From contig WHVD01000209.1 of the NCBI GenBank assembly GCA_015178975.1, forward strand, positions 61,525 to 125,524: a stretch of DNA of 64,000 nucleotides, read 5' to 3'. Shown piece after piece: positions 45,190 to 57,788 of this stretch (its first letter is position 1; the number at the start of each line of letters is the position of its first letter). The translations under genes and the position numbers were made by a program. The notes under the pieces are model-generated. The model did not search any database. It was given only the letters and a program-made list of their open reading frames with translations, and had not been told where the DNA came from. This DNA comes from Hysterangium stoloniferum. Taxonomy: Eukaryota; Basidiomycota; Agaricomycetes; Hysterangiales; Hysterangiaceae.

Positions 45190-45612
45190 CCTAAAGTATT
45201 TTTTAGTGTAATAATGTGTAACATGATCATTGAAATCGCGGCCTGGTGGCTCTGTGGGACTTGCTCAATCTTTTTGTGCCCCCTGCTATTACCGCCTCTA
45301 TTGCCATGACGGCCACCGCCCGCCACGCCCTTCACCGCGACCGGAGTCACGGGTGTTTTGTTTTGAACGCCAGCCGACTGACCCATGTCCTCCGTGTCCA
45401 TATTTTTCGTCTCGTGCGCTACGGGGCATGCGAGGCTTTTTGATCGTGCGGTCTGCGGTGGCATCCTAGAGAGTGACAACGAAGTCTTGGTCTTGACCAC
45501 AATCCAACGCTCCCTTACGTGCCAAGATTATATACTTAAGTATATCACATGTCATTGTACTCACTTCGCTTAAAGCCTTTGATTTTTTCGTTGAGATCCT
45601 TCTTACTCTTCA
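45190..45612 (-). pseudogene. truncated EBP2-like relic (C-terminal exons only)
   Basis: Minus strand: an exon-like block 45565..45612 after a CTACAG acceptor gives KSKKDLNEKIKGFKR, followed by a GTGAGT donor. From 45491 the next frame reads NQDFVVTL, a TAG (45466-45468), then DATADRTIKKPRMPRSARDE, KYGHGG and WRSKQNT. These match the C-terminus of the nucleolar rRNA-processing factor EBP2 (LNEKI...FKR, KKPRxxRxxRDEKYGxGG, WRSKQNT). Missing are the whole N-terminal part and any start codon. The in-frame TAG and a later frame slip (glycine-rich GRGEGRGG versus VAGGGRHGNRGGN) show decay. The frame of 104 codons that overlaps is the slipped reading, not a gene. Confidence 0.62.
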
Positions 45613-46236
45613 CTGTAGGAAGTTAGCGCACATTATTCTAGTGTCCAATACACTTGCACTGAATCGCAGCGCCGGCACTCAGTTGTCACACGAGTTTCTT
45701 AAGAATGCACTTTAACAAAGTGCATTTCATCACTTCATCCCAGCGTCTTTTCCATCTGATTTTCATGTCCACTAGTCCAGTTTTTGATATTTCTCCCAGT
45801 CTCCTGTCCTAGTCCTTTCATCTCTTGATACCTTAAGCCAATATAATGGTTAAAGATGTTACTAGTGTATATATGTTTTGTAATATATACTAGCAAAACT
45901 GAACCTGTGCTTAATCTAAATTAATTCAATTTGCTCATTTACATCAGGTAGTGGTTTCTATTGTTAACCTGAATTGGTTATTTTACCTCACCCCTGTTGT
46001 GCCTGCATGAGCCCTAGTTTGTAATACAGGGGGAGACGATAAATTCACAAGTAAAACATATAATTGCAAATAATTTAATCATTTTAAAATAAGTGAGTTA
46101 GTGATAAATACTTATGCATAGTAAAGCCTTGCAGCCCACACACAAAAAGATTAAGTAAGCCTCAATCATCAGCCCTGCCGCGACCAACGGGATCTAGTAA
46201 TCACATAGCCCTCGTTTTTCGGACAAGCAGGTACAT
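45613..46236. other. intergenic region with short inverted repeats
   Basis: About 620 bp with no gene, holding the palindrome above. Its right end is the presumed promoter of the M64 peptidase gene at 46237. Confidence 0.5.
45704..45727. repeat. perfect short palindrome/hairpin
   Basis: GAATGCACTTTAACAAAGTGC continuing ATT: an approximately 10-bp arm (AATGCACTTT / AAAGTGCATT) around a 3-nt loop. It sits next to the 5' break of the EBP2 relic. A second, weaker inverted repeat (ACTAGTGTATATA ... TATATACTAG) is at about 45869-45893. Possible ends of small non-autonomous elements, or chance. Confidence 0.5.
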
Positions 46237-48501
46237 ATGCTCACTGTAGCCGCCTTCTTTACAGTTATACCACTATTTTTTGCCATATCGACCAACGTCG
46301 ACGCTCATGATAATACTCATTTGATTCATAGCAATGTCCATATCGACGGTTCGAAACCCACGGTTCAACAACTCAGCTTGTTACTGGAAACCGATGGATC
46401 ATGCACACTGAGTTCTTTTGGCGAAACACAGAGACACCGTTTGCTTGTGGAGATTGAAGACGTAATTGTTGAAAGGAGACAATCTGAGTTACCTATACTC
46501 TATGATGGACACCCGGCTACGGTAGAACAGCTACGGCTCTTTGGTTACTCGCCTAGCCATGTTTGGTCAAAGGCTGAAGAGCTTTGCACGACTATACAAG
46601 CTGAAGGGGTCCAGAGCACCTTTGATGGCTTGTATGAGACCCAGCAGGTCCTCTCGACATTGGAAAACGATTTGGAAGTATTCCCCCTGGTCGTTTCTGG
46701 ACCCTCCGAAAACCGAGTAGACATTGTGTTTTTCTCAGACGGATGTGCGCAATTACCTCAAGACATGAAAAATATCTCTCTTAATTCTAATCTTTAGATA
46801 CTCTCGATGAGAAGGAGAAGTTCATAGCTGATGCTAAACGGCTCGCAGTCGATATGTCCTACAATCAAACATTCTCATCCGTCAGGACGCTTATGAATTT
46901 CTGGGCTGCATTTTCACCTAGCCGGGAAGTATGTATTTAGATGAGACTGTATACATTTACTTACTCAACGATTATAAGAGTGGAATTGGCGTTGGCGGAG
47001 TTCCTAGAGAGTACGGTTGATTCCCAATGTGTATCACAATGCCAACATACTAAATATTTCTCAGTACCTTTGTCGGATTATATCGGGATGGCACAGAACT
47101 GCGAGCGGTTTATTGCAGCAAGCCAGAAATTGCTCGACAGGCTTGTCAATCACTTCATACTCAGTGTGACTATCCCATTCTTCTGGGCAACGACCCATTG
47201 TATGGAGGTGATTTGTGATTTTCGAAGCCTACTGAAACAACTAATAATCTCGCATTTAACTTGAAGGCTTAGGCGGAGAATTTACGTGCGTTATAGTTTT
47301 TTCGTCCTAATACTAGATAGGCATAACTTTCTATAGAATTTCTACCGCTTCTGAAATTAATGGAGCCCTAGTCCTCCGACACGAGCTAGGGCATTCTATT
47401 ATCAACATTGGTGATTCCCAAGTTAGTTATTTGGGCTTATACATACTGAATTTGGATTAAGGGGAGGAATATGATGGAGGCTATGTCTACTCCGGAGTTA
47501 ATGCCTTGCAGCATGCCCCTGAAAATTCATCTTTCAAGTGGGCCCATTGGATATCAAACCCATCTTTATTAGGGAAAGCGCCAAGAATAGAGCGTTCAGT
47601 AATGCCCTTCCAAACCTATCCGTGGACACTTCTCAACAAAACTTCTCCATGGACTGCTAGCTTCACGTCTTCTGGGTCTTACTCGCGCTATTTGGTAAGA
47701 TTCTCGCTCTCAGGGCTTCCTGAAGCGGAACATTTGAGTGTCGCCCTCGACGGAGAGGATTTAAAGTGGCAGCCACGCCCGGACGTCCAGTTAGACAGGT
47801 GGCATTATGATATATATCGCTCAAAACCGCTTTCCGGAGGGACGCATGAATTATCCTTCACGCTAGGAGATACTGCCCTCGAAGGCACGGCTCAGATATG
47901 TAGTGCTGAAATAATCGAATATGGCAATGACACCGAGTAAGCAAAGGTGGTTACGAATAACACGAACTCATGTCATGTCGGCTACAGGTTTAATTCTACT
48001 TTTGGAAATTGTGGATTATACCCAACATTTTCTATGGAAAACACGACTACATACCGGCCAACTAATGAACAATGCCTCATGCGTATTGTGACATCCCCAA
48101 GCTTTTGCAGCGTTTGCCTGGAGGGCCTATGGATGTCACTTCTTAAACGAGTTTCGCTGGTCGACGACGTCAGCGTTCATATCATTGACAGCACATCCTA
48201 CGAAGTTGTAGTGCTTACATTGGACCTTATTCCTTTCCACCCGCAGGCCTCTCCGGTTGTCGAAGATTCCTATCCTCAATACAGTATTCGCTGGGAGAAA
48301 GATGGCAGGCCAATGCCCCAATATTTCGATCAAAGCCAGATTACTGCATATTCTGATGTTTACGGACAGTGGCGTGCATTCGTTCAGCTGCACACTGCAG
48401 AAGTTAAGTCTGATCCGTATGAATTACTCTCGTGTGTCGTGGAGATTGAAATTTTCTCTGGTGACGACAATCGGTCGATACCGGACGAACGAGTTATATA
48501 G
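46237..48501 (+). CDS. secreted zinc metallopeptidase, M64 (IgA peptidase) family
   Basis: Eight exons: 46237..46744, 46798..46928, 46979..47010, 47065..47207, 47267..47285, 47337..47410, 47462..47936, 47988..48501; 631 aa. The N-terminus MLTVAAFFTVIPLFFAISTN is a good signal peptide with likely cleavage after VDA. Catalytic part: VDIVFFSDGYTLDEKEKFIA, SGIGVGG, VGLYRDGTELRAVYCSKPE, NDPLYGGLGGEFT, then SEINGALVLRHELGHSIINI (HExxH-type zinc site, about residue 293) followed by GEEYDGGYVYSG. The C-terminal part with several Cys looks like an accessory beta-sandwich. M64 enzymes were named for bacterial IgA cleavage; the fungal substrate is unknown. Convergent with the phytochrome gene, 130 bp between stops. 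Confidence 0.87.
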
Positions 48502-48631
48502 CCCCGCAGTATCTAAGCTTGTATGTCCAAGTCAATAGTGCTAGCGCTATAGTTATAGGGATATTGTACGTAAAAAAAAGGAACAATGCATTGGTACATG
48601 TAATATTACCAAAGAAAAATCCCCAAAAAAA

Positions 48632-51600
48632 TCAAACTTCTGACATACTCTTTGGTACATTCGCTCCACTCAGCCAACCACCAACTTCCCAATTGTATCC
48701 AGGATGGTAAACGCAGGATTGTCGTGCTGAGGTATCAGTAATTCCGCGCAATATCAACCTCAATCGTTTGAAATCAATTGGCTTAAGGATCCAGCCATCG
48801 AAACCGAGACTTGTCATCAATTCTCTTTGACTCTCAACCAACGACGCTGATACCGCGAAGATAGGAATTCGTCCATTAAGTCTTAATGAAGTGCGGGTAG
48901 AGGGGCTCAGGGTCAAAGTATGGAGCGCTTCAAATTTCCTAATCTCTTTGGTGGCTCCAAAGCCGTCAAGAATAGGCATCCTGGGCATTTTGTAAGTAGA
49001 GATTCCACGCCGGATGACCAAGGTCTCACTGTATATCCATTAATACGCAATCAAAAGATCTGTCCTGCTGGATCATCTCTACGGCTTCTTGCCCATTCGT
49101 GCTTCGCAAGACTTCTTGGCCATCGAGGGTTAAACGTTTTGAAAGAATCGTGCGATTGATTGCGTCATCCTTGAAAGTTATTAAAAACCTAAGTACTGAA
49201 TACACAGATCCAAATAACAGAGACACGTACATCAACAACTAAAACGCGCATTTTAGGTGCGGTGTCCAGTTTGTTAGGTCCCGGTTTGTCAACATTTGGA
49301 GTAACCTTGTTGGAATCGATACTATCAACTTTGGCGGCTCGCAGAGGAACGTTCGCGCACTCTACCCCATCTTGTGGTTTAGGCAACGGTACTCGAGGTG
49401 TAAAAGGCGTTGTAGCCATCTGGCTTGGGGCTAACGCATCGACTTTGCCGTCAGTCTGACTGATAGACGAAGGTGTAAATCTTGGAGAACGGGAGGTCAT
49501 CGATGCATTTATGCTGTCAGTGCGACCCAAGAAGCTATCACATAACCCAAACGGGATAAGGAACGAAAACCTGGACCCTTCATTTGGCTTCGACTCAACT
49601 CGAAGCTGCCCTCCTAGTTGTTCGATTATCCGGGCTACGAGGGCCAATCCGAGACCTAAAAATTAATTAGCAACGTGACCTCACCCATAAATGGCAAAAA
49701 CGAAAGATGTACCTAACCCTGGAGAGGTATTCGTTTTCGATTCCACTTGTTGAAACTCTCTGAACATGCTCTCCAGCTTGGCTTCAGTCATCCCGCAACC
49801 TGTATCGGTAACCACAAATTCGACAACAGTCTGCTGTGAAGTGCGTAACCCCACAGGCTCGGGGAAATTGCGGCATTCAAGGTAGACTCTGCCGGCGGTC
49901 GTGTATTTGACTAATAGAAGTTAGACATAGCTAGGGCGTTATATCACCGCACATACCAGCATTTGCAACAAGGTTACCGAGAACCGTCCGAACCTTTTTG
50001 GCGTCCCCAATTACGAATGGAGGACTATCAGTTGTATTGACATCAAACTTTATACCCTTACGGCCCGCTTCAGCCCTAAGAACACATCAGCTGAGATGGT
50101 GAATGTCAAATTTGCGTAAACTAACCTGTATGGGCAGGTCGCTTCATCTACATTCGCATGTAGATCGAATGGCTCATTGAAGGCCGTTTCACCACCGCTT
50201 TCAAGTTTCGTGAGATCCAAAAGATCATTAATGGTAAAGAGTAAACTCTGCGAGAGATAAGCATTGTGAGATCACGTTAGACGGCACGTATACGTACCTT
50301 CGAAGCTGCATGGGATCGGGTAAGGTTTTCCCGTGTCTCGCCATCCAATGGCCCGTTAAGGGCTAGCTCGAGGTAACTGGTGGAGGAAATTAGCTTGACC
50401 TGATAAGGTATATAATTCAGGATGCGAACTTTATGATGTGGTTGAGGGGCGTGCGAACTAAATTAAACAGATTTAGAAACAGCAACAATAAATAAAGTCA
50501 AAAGAAACACCTTCATGACTAGCATTGGAAAGAAGTAGGCTCGTCAGCTGCGTTGTCTGCAATGCGGTCTCCTGTCTCCATATTTCAATGAACTGCGTCA
50601 AGTATGCAAAATATATTAATAGACATTAAACAAAGGACAGGTGATATCTTTACCTTTCCATAGACCAGGGCAAGGACACCAGCGGTCTCCAACTGTTCCT
50701 CTGTCCACATTCGACATCTGCCAATAATTTTCTCCGACCACATCTACACGTCAAATATGAGCGCGCGAAGGAAAATATAGGAAAATATTACCTTAAAGGA
50801 CTTGCGAGGTTCCAAAACGGCCTTTTGCCCATCACCATCCTACAACCGTTGAGACAAAACTAAGACATGCGGACAAATTGGACTTACCTTATAAGGTCGG
50901 CCTGCCCAATGGACGTCTCGCAATTGTCCCTTTCGGAGCAAAGCAATGAAGTCTTTCCCGCCACTAGACAGTGGTACGTATAGTAGCCCAGCGATGACCT
51001 CCAAACCGGTCGGCAGGACTAGGTCTGGATAATCAACGGTAACGGCTTGGGAGACTTGAACCATCCTGCCGACAAACCATCTGTTAAAAGAAAGTGAAAA
51101 GAGATGATGATAGTACGTACTCAAACTGTTTCAGCCTTAGATATTCTGCTAGAATGAGAATTTCTCGCCCTATTCGTAATGCAGTGAGTGAGCTCAGATG
51201 TACACGGACTACGCGTCTTGGCATACCATGTTGATTGGGTCCAAGTATCTTGGCACCTTCACCCACTACCAAAACACCATAATCAGCATCGAAAAGTGAC
51301 AAAAGGTCCTCAGCATTGGAGACGATGTAACTGGTAGGCGTAGGATGGGATTCAATCGGCAATGTGTTAATCTAACCAGGGTTATCAGAGAAATTGCTGG
51401 ATGTATGTGTTTATTCTCACAAGTTTGCGAGTATGCAGCCGTTGCGTATAGCTCAGGCGCTCCACGTTACGGGATATCGAATCACTCAATAACCGAAGCA
51501 TTTGTCGTACAGGAAATGAGACACGCATACCATAATCTCCATACTGGATACAAAGCAAGAATGTTAGTATATGTTGGGCATCTAGGCATTACCTGGAATA

Positions 51601-53580
51601 AATCATACAGAATGACACGCAATGAGACCCCATAAGGCGCCGAATGCGACAATAGACTGTGGATGAGTCTCAACGAAATGATCTAAAACAGAACGGCTGA
51701 ACTCACAATCGACATGGATGCTCGAACGCCCATATTACCGAGGTCTGGATACCGTTAGGGTCGAGCGTCTGGATCCTGAACAAATGCTCACATTTCAAAT
51801 GTATAGGGCTCAGTGCCCGAAGATAAGAATGAGTCAAGTCCTGGTCGTTTCGCGGTCAGCATTGCCTGTAACAGGCTGTCGAGCAGGTGTACACACCAGA
51901 GGTGTATCCAAGTCACTTTTACTCCGTACCACGAGGCGGGCAGTAGGCTTTGTACGGCTGTATAATAGACGCACTTTATCTTGCATCGATGGTTTAGTAC
52001 ATCAAGTCCAGAACTAAACTGAGATGTGACATACTTATGGTATACAATTCGCGTGCCTGAGCTCCTACTCAGTTTACTGGGGATCGAGGGATCAAAAAAT
52101 GTCCAATTCACTCACCTGAGCTGGAATATCCGCGGCAGGGAAGTGCAGATTCCTATATAAATCCTGAGTCTGATTCCAATCCACCAATTCTGCAACCACC
52201 TGCCCATTCCACATCTCGTCGAATTGGTATATAAGTACTCGGTGAAACTGGCACAGATCCTTGATCACTCCAACGACGATTTTGAGGAAGATATCCAGGT
52301 CAGGTGCGGTGGCTAGTTGATCATTCACTTGTGAGAGAACGCTGAAGACGTCCAAAGTTCCAATTCCCCGTGCAGCTCGTGCGCGTTCCCGACGATCACC
52401 TTTGGTCTCAGTTTCAGAGGTCGCAGTCATGCGACGCATTCGCTCGAGGGCTCGTAACGGCTTTGAGTAACTCGTAGTACTTTCTAATATATCCTCCGGC
52501 TGATGATACCAGTTCTCGTCGCCTTGTAATCCTCGTGGCGAGATAGATTCCCTGTCAATGCCTGGAGTGTGCACAGAAGCGCGGTCTTCGCTAACATCTC
52601 CAAGAGTACTGAAGTCTTGCTTGCTTGCGTCGCCAGATTTACGCGAGGATCCATCTGGTCTTTCTAAACTGGACTGAGGATAGAGTGGGTTATATATGTC
52701 ACATTCAAGTTCGAATTCGAGCACGATGGGGCCAGAAGAGGATCTGTGGGCCGCACACCAGCAAGCCCAAAATCGCCTGACAGCAGGGTTGGTAGGTCCA
52801 CTGTTCCCGACCATAGAACCTGGTTCGCCCCATCCGCTGAGAAAGAATACTTGTGGTCCCTCAGTAGTCTTTGAATCTTCCACTTCCAGGTCATTGAGAG
52901 AGTGGACAGTGTCCCATAGTACGTCCGCTTGTGAACCAGACAATGTTTGAGTGAAGCAGTCCATAGAAAAGAGATATTGCGGTGATAAGCCAAGCAATTT
53001 ATATGCATTCTTGGGGGGCCGTATAAGCCTGCTTATCAACATGGGTATAAAAAATGAGTATCATACCTCAGAAACCTGGCGTACAACGAGAAAATTGTCC
53101 ACTTCTTGAAGAGCGATAAGAACGCCGAAACCTTGAACAGCTCCAGGCACGCGGATTGGCTGGAAAATGGATGAGATGCAAGCCCAGAAAAGTAATATGT
53201 TTTACCTCATCTTCACATCTTGTCAAATTCCCCTCCCGGCCCACAATAACATGATGTTCTCCATCTCCTGATTGGACATGTTCAAATCTATATGTTGTCA
53301 AAGAGTCTGTTGGTTCTAAATCGTTGGAACACCCAGTACTAGATGCGGGTGGACTACTGGAACCCTGTACTGACACGCGACTGGTATTCATCTGGTCTGA
53401 TTGTAATAAGTGTGAGCCTTCATCATTCTCTTTTTGCCGTCCGCCATACTCTCGAGGGGTCAACAAATGGATGCCAGCTCCACGACTGTCTGGAGAAATG
53501 GGCGCCAAGTGAACGAGACCTGCGGAAGCGAGGCTGGACTGGGTCGATTCGCTTTCTGAAGCTGGATTAGAGTCTGTCAT
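48632..53580 (-). CDS. fungal phytochrome, PAS-GAF-PHY hybrid histidine kinase with receiver domain
   Basis: Twenty-three exons, 53580 to 48632, about 1263 aa, all phases fit. Exon 1 53206..53580, then 53067..53159, 52116..53009, 52035..52056, 51897..51979, 51792..51840, 51707..51744, 51609..51656, 51421..51543, 51227..51371, 51121..51169, 50888..51080, 50792..50839, 50654..50743, 50511..50592, 50430..50457, 50298..50376, 50126..50247, 49957..50075, 49713..49910, 49231..49655, 49030..49169, 48632..48980. Biliverdin-binding Cys at about 122 in [97 protein letters not shown]. HisKA His776 in SNASHEVRTPLN; N box NLVANAVKYT, G1 DTGCGM, G2 GLGLGLAL. Receiver Asp about 1146 in [14 protein letters not shown]. 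Red/far-red sensing is inferred. Confidence 0.94.
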
Positions 53581-56219
53581 AGCGAAAACACCTACAGCAG
53601 AGATGGACTCAGGCCGACGACAAAAAGGTATTCAAGTTTTCCTTACCATTTCCTATGGTCGATATATAAGACACGGGACGCCTGTGCGTGCACTACTATG
53701 GAGCGGCAAAACGAGGGGAAAGATATAAGGAATTTGGAGGTTGCTTGCGAACGAGTCGGACTCGGAGCTACCGTTCTCCTGGAAAGTGACGGAAATTAAC
53801 TACAGACTCACTTCGTTCAGTTTGTATTTAATTACTCGAAATGTCCGAGGAAAATTCTGTAACCTGAGTCAGTCCGAAGTGTATATCCCTAGTAGTGCTA
53901 GGGCAGCTTCTAGAATACTCAAAGACGGGGTAGAATGCCGTTTACGAGAGAACGAATAGGATAACGTATAAATTCAATGGAGGATTGGGAGGATTCTCAT
54001 CATAAGGCGTACGAGTTGTCTCTGCTATTTCTTAAGAGGACGAAAATTATAAAGAAATTCACAGAATGCGCATGTCTCATGGTTCATGTGACATTGCAGA
54101 CTGACACTAACTCACACGACCAGGAACCCGGACGTTTAAAGCGACTGTTTGGGGAAAGAACAAGGAGTCGGCAACGGGCGCACTATTTATCCATTTGAAA
54201 GGCGGCAATGTCAGCAATTGGGTTGGTTCTATAAGTGTGGCGTCATAGAACCTAGCTGAGTTTGAAAACCTAAGTATCCAACGATGGGTTTGCACACTAC
54301 AACGGGAATGTTTATAGGTATTTTCCGAAAATATTTTCCTGTATATGTATACTCCTTAAGGTAATAGATGCCAATATTATTTATGTCCCAGGACATGTTT
54401 ACGTGTAATAATTAGAGGAACAGTATTCAAGATGTGGTATGCAGCCTCAGAGACATATGCACGCAATAAGCTATAAAGTACCTTTCAAGTTAGACTATTG
54501 AATACTTGAAATGATAGGTAGGTAATGTTTAAATATGTGTAGGAAGTGCATACATAGAAAGCAGTTATACAGAAGTACAAGCTCTCCTGCTACTTCCCCA
54601 CACTCAAATCATCTACATGTATGCACTGAAAGATATCCAGAAGTGCATGACCGATCAGGAAGGAGCCTTTTGGAATCCATGTTCTTCCAGATGTACAGTT
54701 TGCACCAGCACTGTAGGCATTGCCGCTGGCCGCTATAATAGTTTAACATTGTAACATTGTGAATCAAGCTCCACTTACTGCCCAGCGTACTGGGCGGAAG
54801 AATTTGCAATAACATGACGGATCTTATGAAAAAAACCAACGAGGAAAAAACAATCTAAGGGAACAGTTTCTTAATCTAAATTCAGGGAGGCCAAATACAT
54901 CCTCCTGTCTCTAAGAGTTTGCAATTACCATGCCACAGGCCCGAACAAAAAATCCCTCACTTAGAAATGCAAATTTAATACATAGGATTGTGGGTTCTCC
55001 GGTCCACGAAAAATTAATATAAAGCTCTGACAAGGAGCCACATGAAACTACAATGGGATAAATGTATTCAAGCTGTTGAAATCCTAGTGGGGGTTAATAT
55101 TTAATTAATTAGTAACTATTGCTAGTTCAAAATAACCTAAAAAAGATAAATCTTCCGCATTTTATAGGATCCCACGTAGGCTGTGGGTGGTAGTTTTCAA
55201 GACAAGGATCAACTAATTAGAAATATGGATATGATGTTATATGTTCAGACAGTAACACCCCTCTCCCATGGTATGTATCCTTCCTATCAGACTCTCTGCC
55301 AGTGCCTCCAAGCCATCAAGAGGTTGCAGTTTCTCACCCACTGACCCATACATACTTCCTGGATGCACATTACCATCAATTATTTTTCTGTATACTTTAC
55401 TGTCAGGAGGGTATTGAAGCAACTGATTCCAGCAATGCAATAGCTATTACTTTAGGGAAGCATTCAAGCTTGTGGAGGACTGCCTGCACTGATGGAGACT
55501 TTTGTCTGCTCATTGATGACTTAGTGGAAAGGGAAGGCTTAGCAGACATGGTTTGAAATATCAAGCTCTCATTGTTTAGACAGTTTCTGGTAAGCCCATC
55601 TTGCATTCCACTGGAGAGACTAAATGTACTCCTGGTGAATGATTTCATAGATCTACTTGAAGGGTTCATATTGGTTCCAGAGGACCAAATGTTAAATTTG
55701 ATGATGAAACACACCTTTTTATAGGGGGAGTCCACCAATTATTGCAACTTTTCATATGAAGATGCTAATTGTGGACCATGCATTTGGAGGTTAATGTGTG
55801 TCAGAACCACTATACACCTCCCAGAGCATCCAACCTATATTGTCAGGAGGTGCTACACTAACTGACACAAGATATTGAGACACAAAGTACTTTTATTACA
55901 AGCTTATTAAACCCTTGTATATTGTGTATTGCAATAGAGTCAACTCATACTATTTTTAATACCAAATGCCTGTAGAGATGAAGACAGTCACCTAGTCACT
56001 GGATACAATTTCCACTCCTCCTCAATAGCCAGAGTCTGTTTGACATGCATTCATTCATTTACTTATTGTGTCCCCTGTACTTGTTCCAATTCTGTCTTAA
56101 TCTTTCTTCCTAGTATGGTCTACCTTGTATCACCCATTTCATATTTTTGTCTCACCACATTAGTAGTACAACAATCATTTGGTCTATGTATATTGTCTAG
56201 GGTTTATTTTTACTTATTG
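53581..56219. other. 2.6-kb gene-poor, A+T-rich stretch, possibly transposon-derived
   Basis: Follows the phytochrome promoter. No coherent exons. Frames near 55237-55740 (minus: QLLQYPPDSKVYRKIIDG, VHPGSMYGSVGEKLQPLDG) keep short protein-like runs with in-frame stops and resemble mobile-element debris, but I could not assign a family. Confidence 0.45.
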
Positions 56220-56370
56220 TTAGGATCCTTATCATTTGGATTTCCACAACTTGGTTTTACCCTCATGAGCCTCTGACACTCCACTATTGGTACCTGTTAG
56301 GATCTTATCATTTTGGAGCCCCACAACTTGTTTTTACCCTCATAACCTTCCAGCACCCCACTATCAGTAT
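56220..56370. repeat. two-copy tandem duplication, about 74 bp
   Basis: TTAGGATCCTTATCATTTGG...ACTTGGTTTTACCCTCAT...CCACTATT at 56219-56290 is followed by TTAGGATCTTATCATTTTGG...ACTTGTTTTTACCCTCAT...CCCACTATC at 56297-56368. The copies differ at several sites. Confidence 0.7.
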
Positions 56371-56628
56371 CCCCAACCATGGTGTCACCACCTGCAGTGC
56401 CCTGACACCTGTCCCTTTGTAGATTACCCTTTTGACCATCCCATCCCATCTCTGTTCTTTTAATGGATTTAGGGGTTTCTCTTAGATAGCTCAATATATG
56501 CTATAGTGTCACAGAGCTTCAACAATAAAATAAGCAAAGGTCCAGTAATTTAAATACTGATAGATTAATTAGTTGTGCTATTAAGCTTAAACAACTAAAA
56601 TCAATGCTTATTTGTAACTATTAATAGA

Positions 56629-57764
56629 TGTTAAGGGTACATATATGGCAGGTTTCCAGAGAAATCCACAGGAAATCCGGTAGGACTTGGCTTCAGCTTA
56701 TAGGCTGTGCCCTCACGAGATTGTCTTGTCCAATTTCCAACAGGCAGATGGGAAACCCGGGGAGTCTGGGTGGAGTTCGTGGGAGTCTGGGTGGAGTTCG
56801 TGGGAGTCTGGGTGGAGTTCGTGGGAGTCTGGGTGGAGTTCGTGGGAGTCTGGGTGGAGTTCGTGGGAGTCTGGGTGGAGTTCGTGGGAGTCTGGGTGGA
56901 GTTCGTGGGAGTCTGGGTGGAGTTCGTGGGAGTCTGGGTGGAGTTCGTGGGAGTCTGGGTGGAGTTCGTGGGAGTCTGGGTGGAGTTCGTGGGAGTCTGG
57001 GTGGAGTTCGTGGGAGTCTGGGTGGAGTTCGTGGGAGTCTGGGTGGAGTTCGTGGGAGTCTGGGTGGAGTTCGTGGGAGTCTGGGTGGAGTTCGTGGGAG
57101 TCTGGGTGGAGTTCGTAGGAGTCTAGGTGGAGTTCGAGGGGTCATAGGTCAGAGCTTGTGGGTCGAGAGGTTGGGGAGTCGAGATAAATAAGCAAGATAG
57201 ATGCATTGGAGCCCATGGGCTCTGACTAGTGAGAGTGGTGTAATTCAAGGAGGAGTTTAGAGTGGAAAATGTACTAGATTACTGGGGAGAATCTAAGCTG
57301 ATTTTCTGACTGGACCATATGTACAACATCTGCCAGACTATATAGACTGTGGAATGAATAACATACCAAATCCAGTAATAATAAAATGAAACTAGCAAAA
57401 CATAAAATGAGAATAGTAAACACCAAATTTGGTGTTAGGAATGGGATGGAATGGAGCAGAGTCCAAATCGTGACAAATCATAAACCATAATGGGAAATGG
57501 AGCGAGTCTGAATTGTGACAGGTCATTGACTAAAACGGGAATGGGGCTCAGTTAGAGCAATGATGGGTTTTCTGAGTGGGGTCCAGTGACTGATGCATGG
57601 GACAAGGTCAGACATAGACAGGGATGGAGTCTGGTGGGTATTCTGGTGATTGATACACGATGTAATGAAGTCAAATGTGGACAAGTCTGATGTATGGAGT
57701 CTGGCAGGAATTCCGGTAAACTGACAATTGGTGCGTATAGGGCATGGGTGCATATAAGTTAGTG
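56629..57764. mobile_element. LTR-like element (copy C), 3' part diverged
   Basis: Starts TGTTAAGGGTACATATATGG and parallels the LTR at 58864 (TGTTAGGGTACGTACATGG) through GGTTTCCAGAGAAA, GGTAGGACTTGGCTTCAG and CCCTCACGAGATTG. The later part (GAAAATGTA, CATACCAAATCCAGTAATAA, AAATTTGGTGTTAGG) matches the other copies until similarity fades near 57764 (TTAGTGC), before the expected TAACA end. It carries the 21-bp minisatellite. A solo or truncated LTR. Confidence 0.75.
56760..57137. repeat. 21-bp minisatellite, 18 units, inside LTR copy C
   Basis: The unit is GGGAGTCTGGGTGGAGTTCG plus T, starting at 56760; 18 units fill exactly 378 bp, the last (57117-57137) with substitutions. Because the unit is a multiple of 3 and lacks stops, three frames stay open on the plus strand and one on the minus strand (for example repeats of GSLGGVR), producing long artefact ORFs up to 187 codons. 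LTR copy B at the matching place (about 59075-59100) has only one related unit (GGGAGTCCGGGTGG). Confidence 0.95.
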
Positions 57765-57788
57765 CTGTTAAGAACTGAAAACTGACTA

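Noticed and set aside
45186-45500. 104-codon minus-strand ORF as a gene
   Set aside because: It overlaps the EBP2 relic in a slipped frame; the conserved EBP2-like reading is in another frame with a stop.
56628-57191. Long open frames of 187, 143, 139 and 150 codons, seeming repeat proteins
   Set aside because: They are shadows of the 21-bp minisatellite, whose unit is a multiple of three and lacks stops; there is no gene context and the array is inside an LTR.
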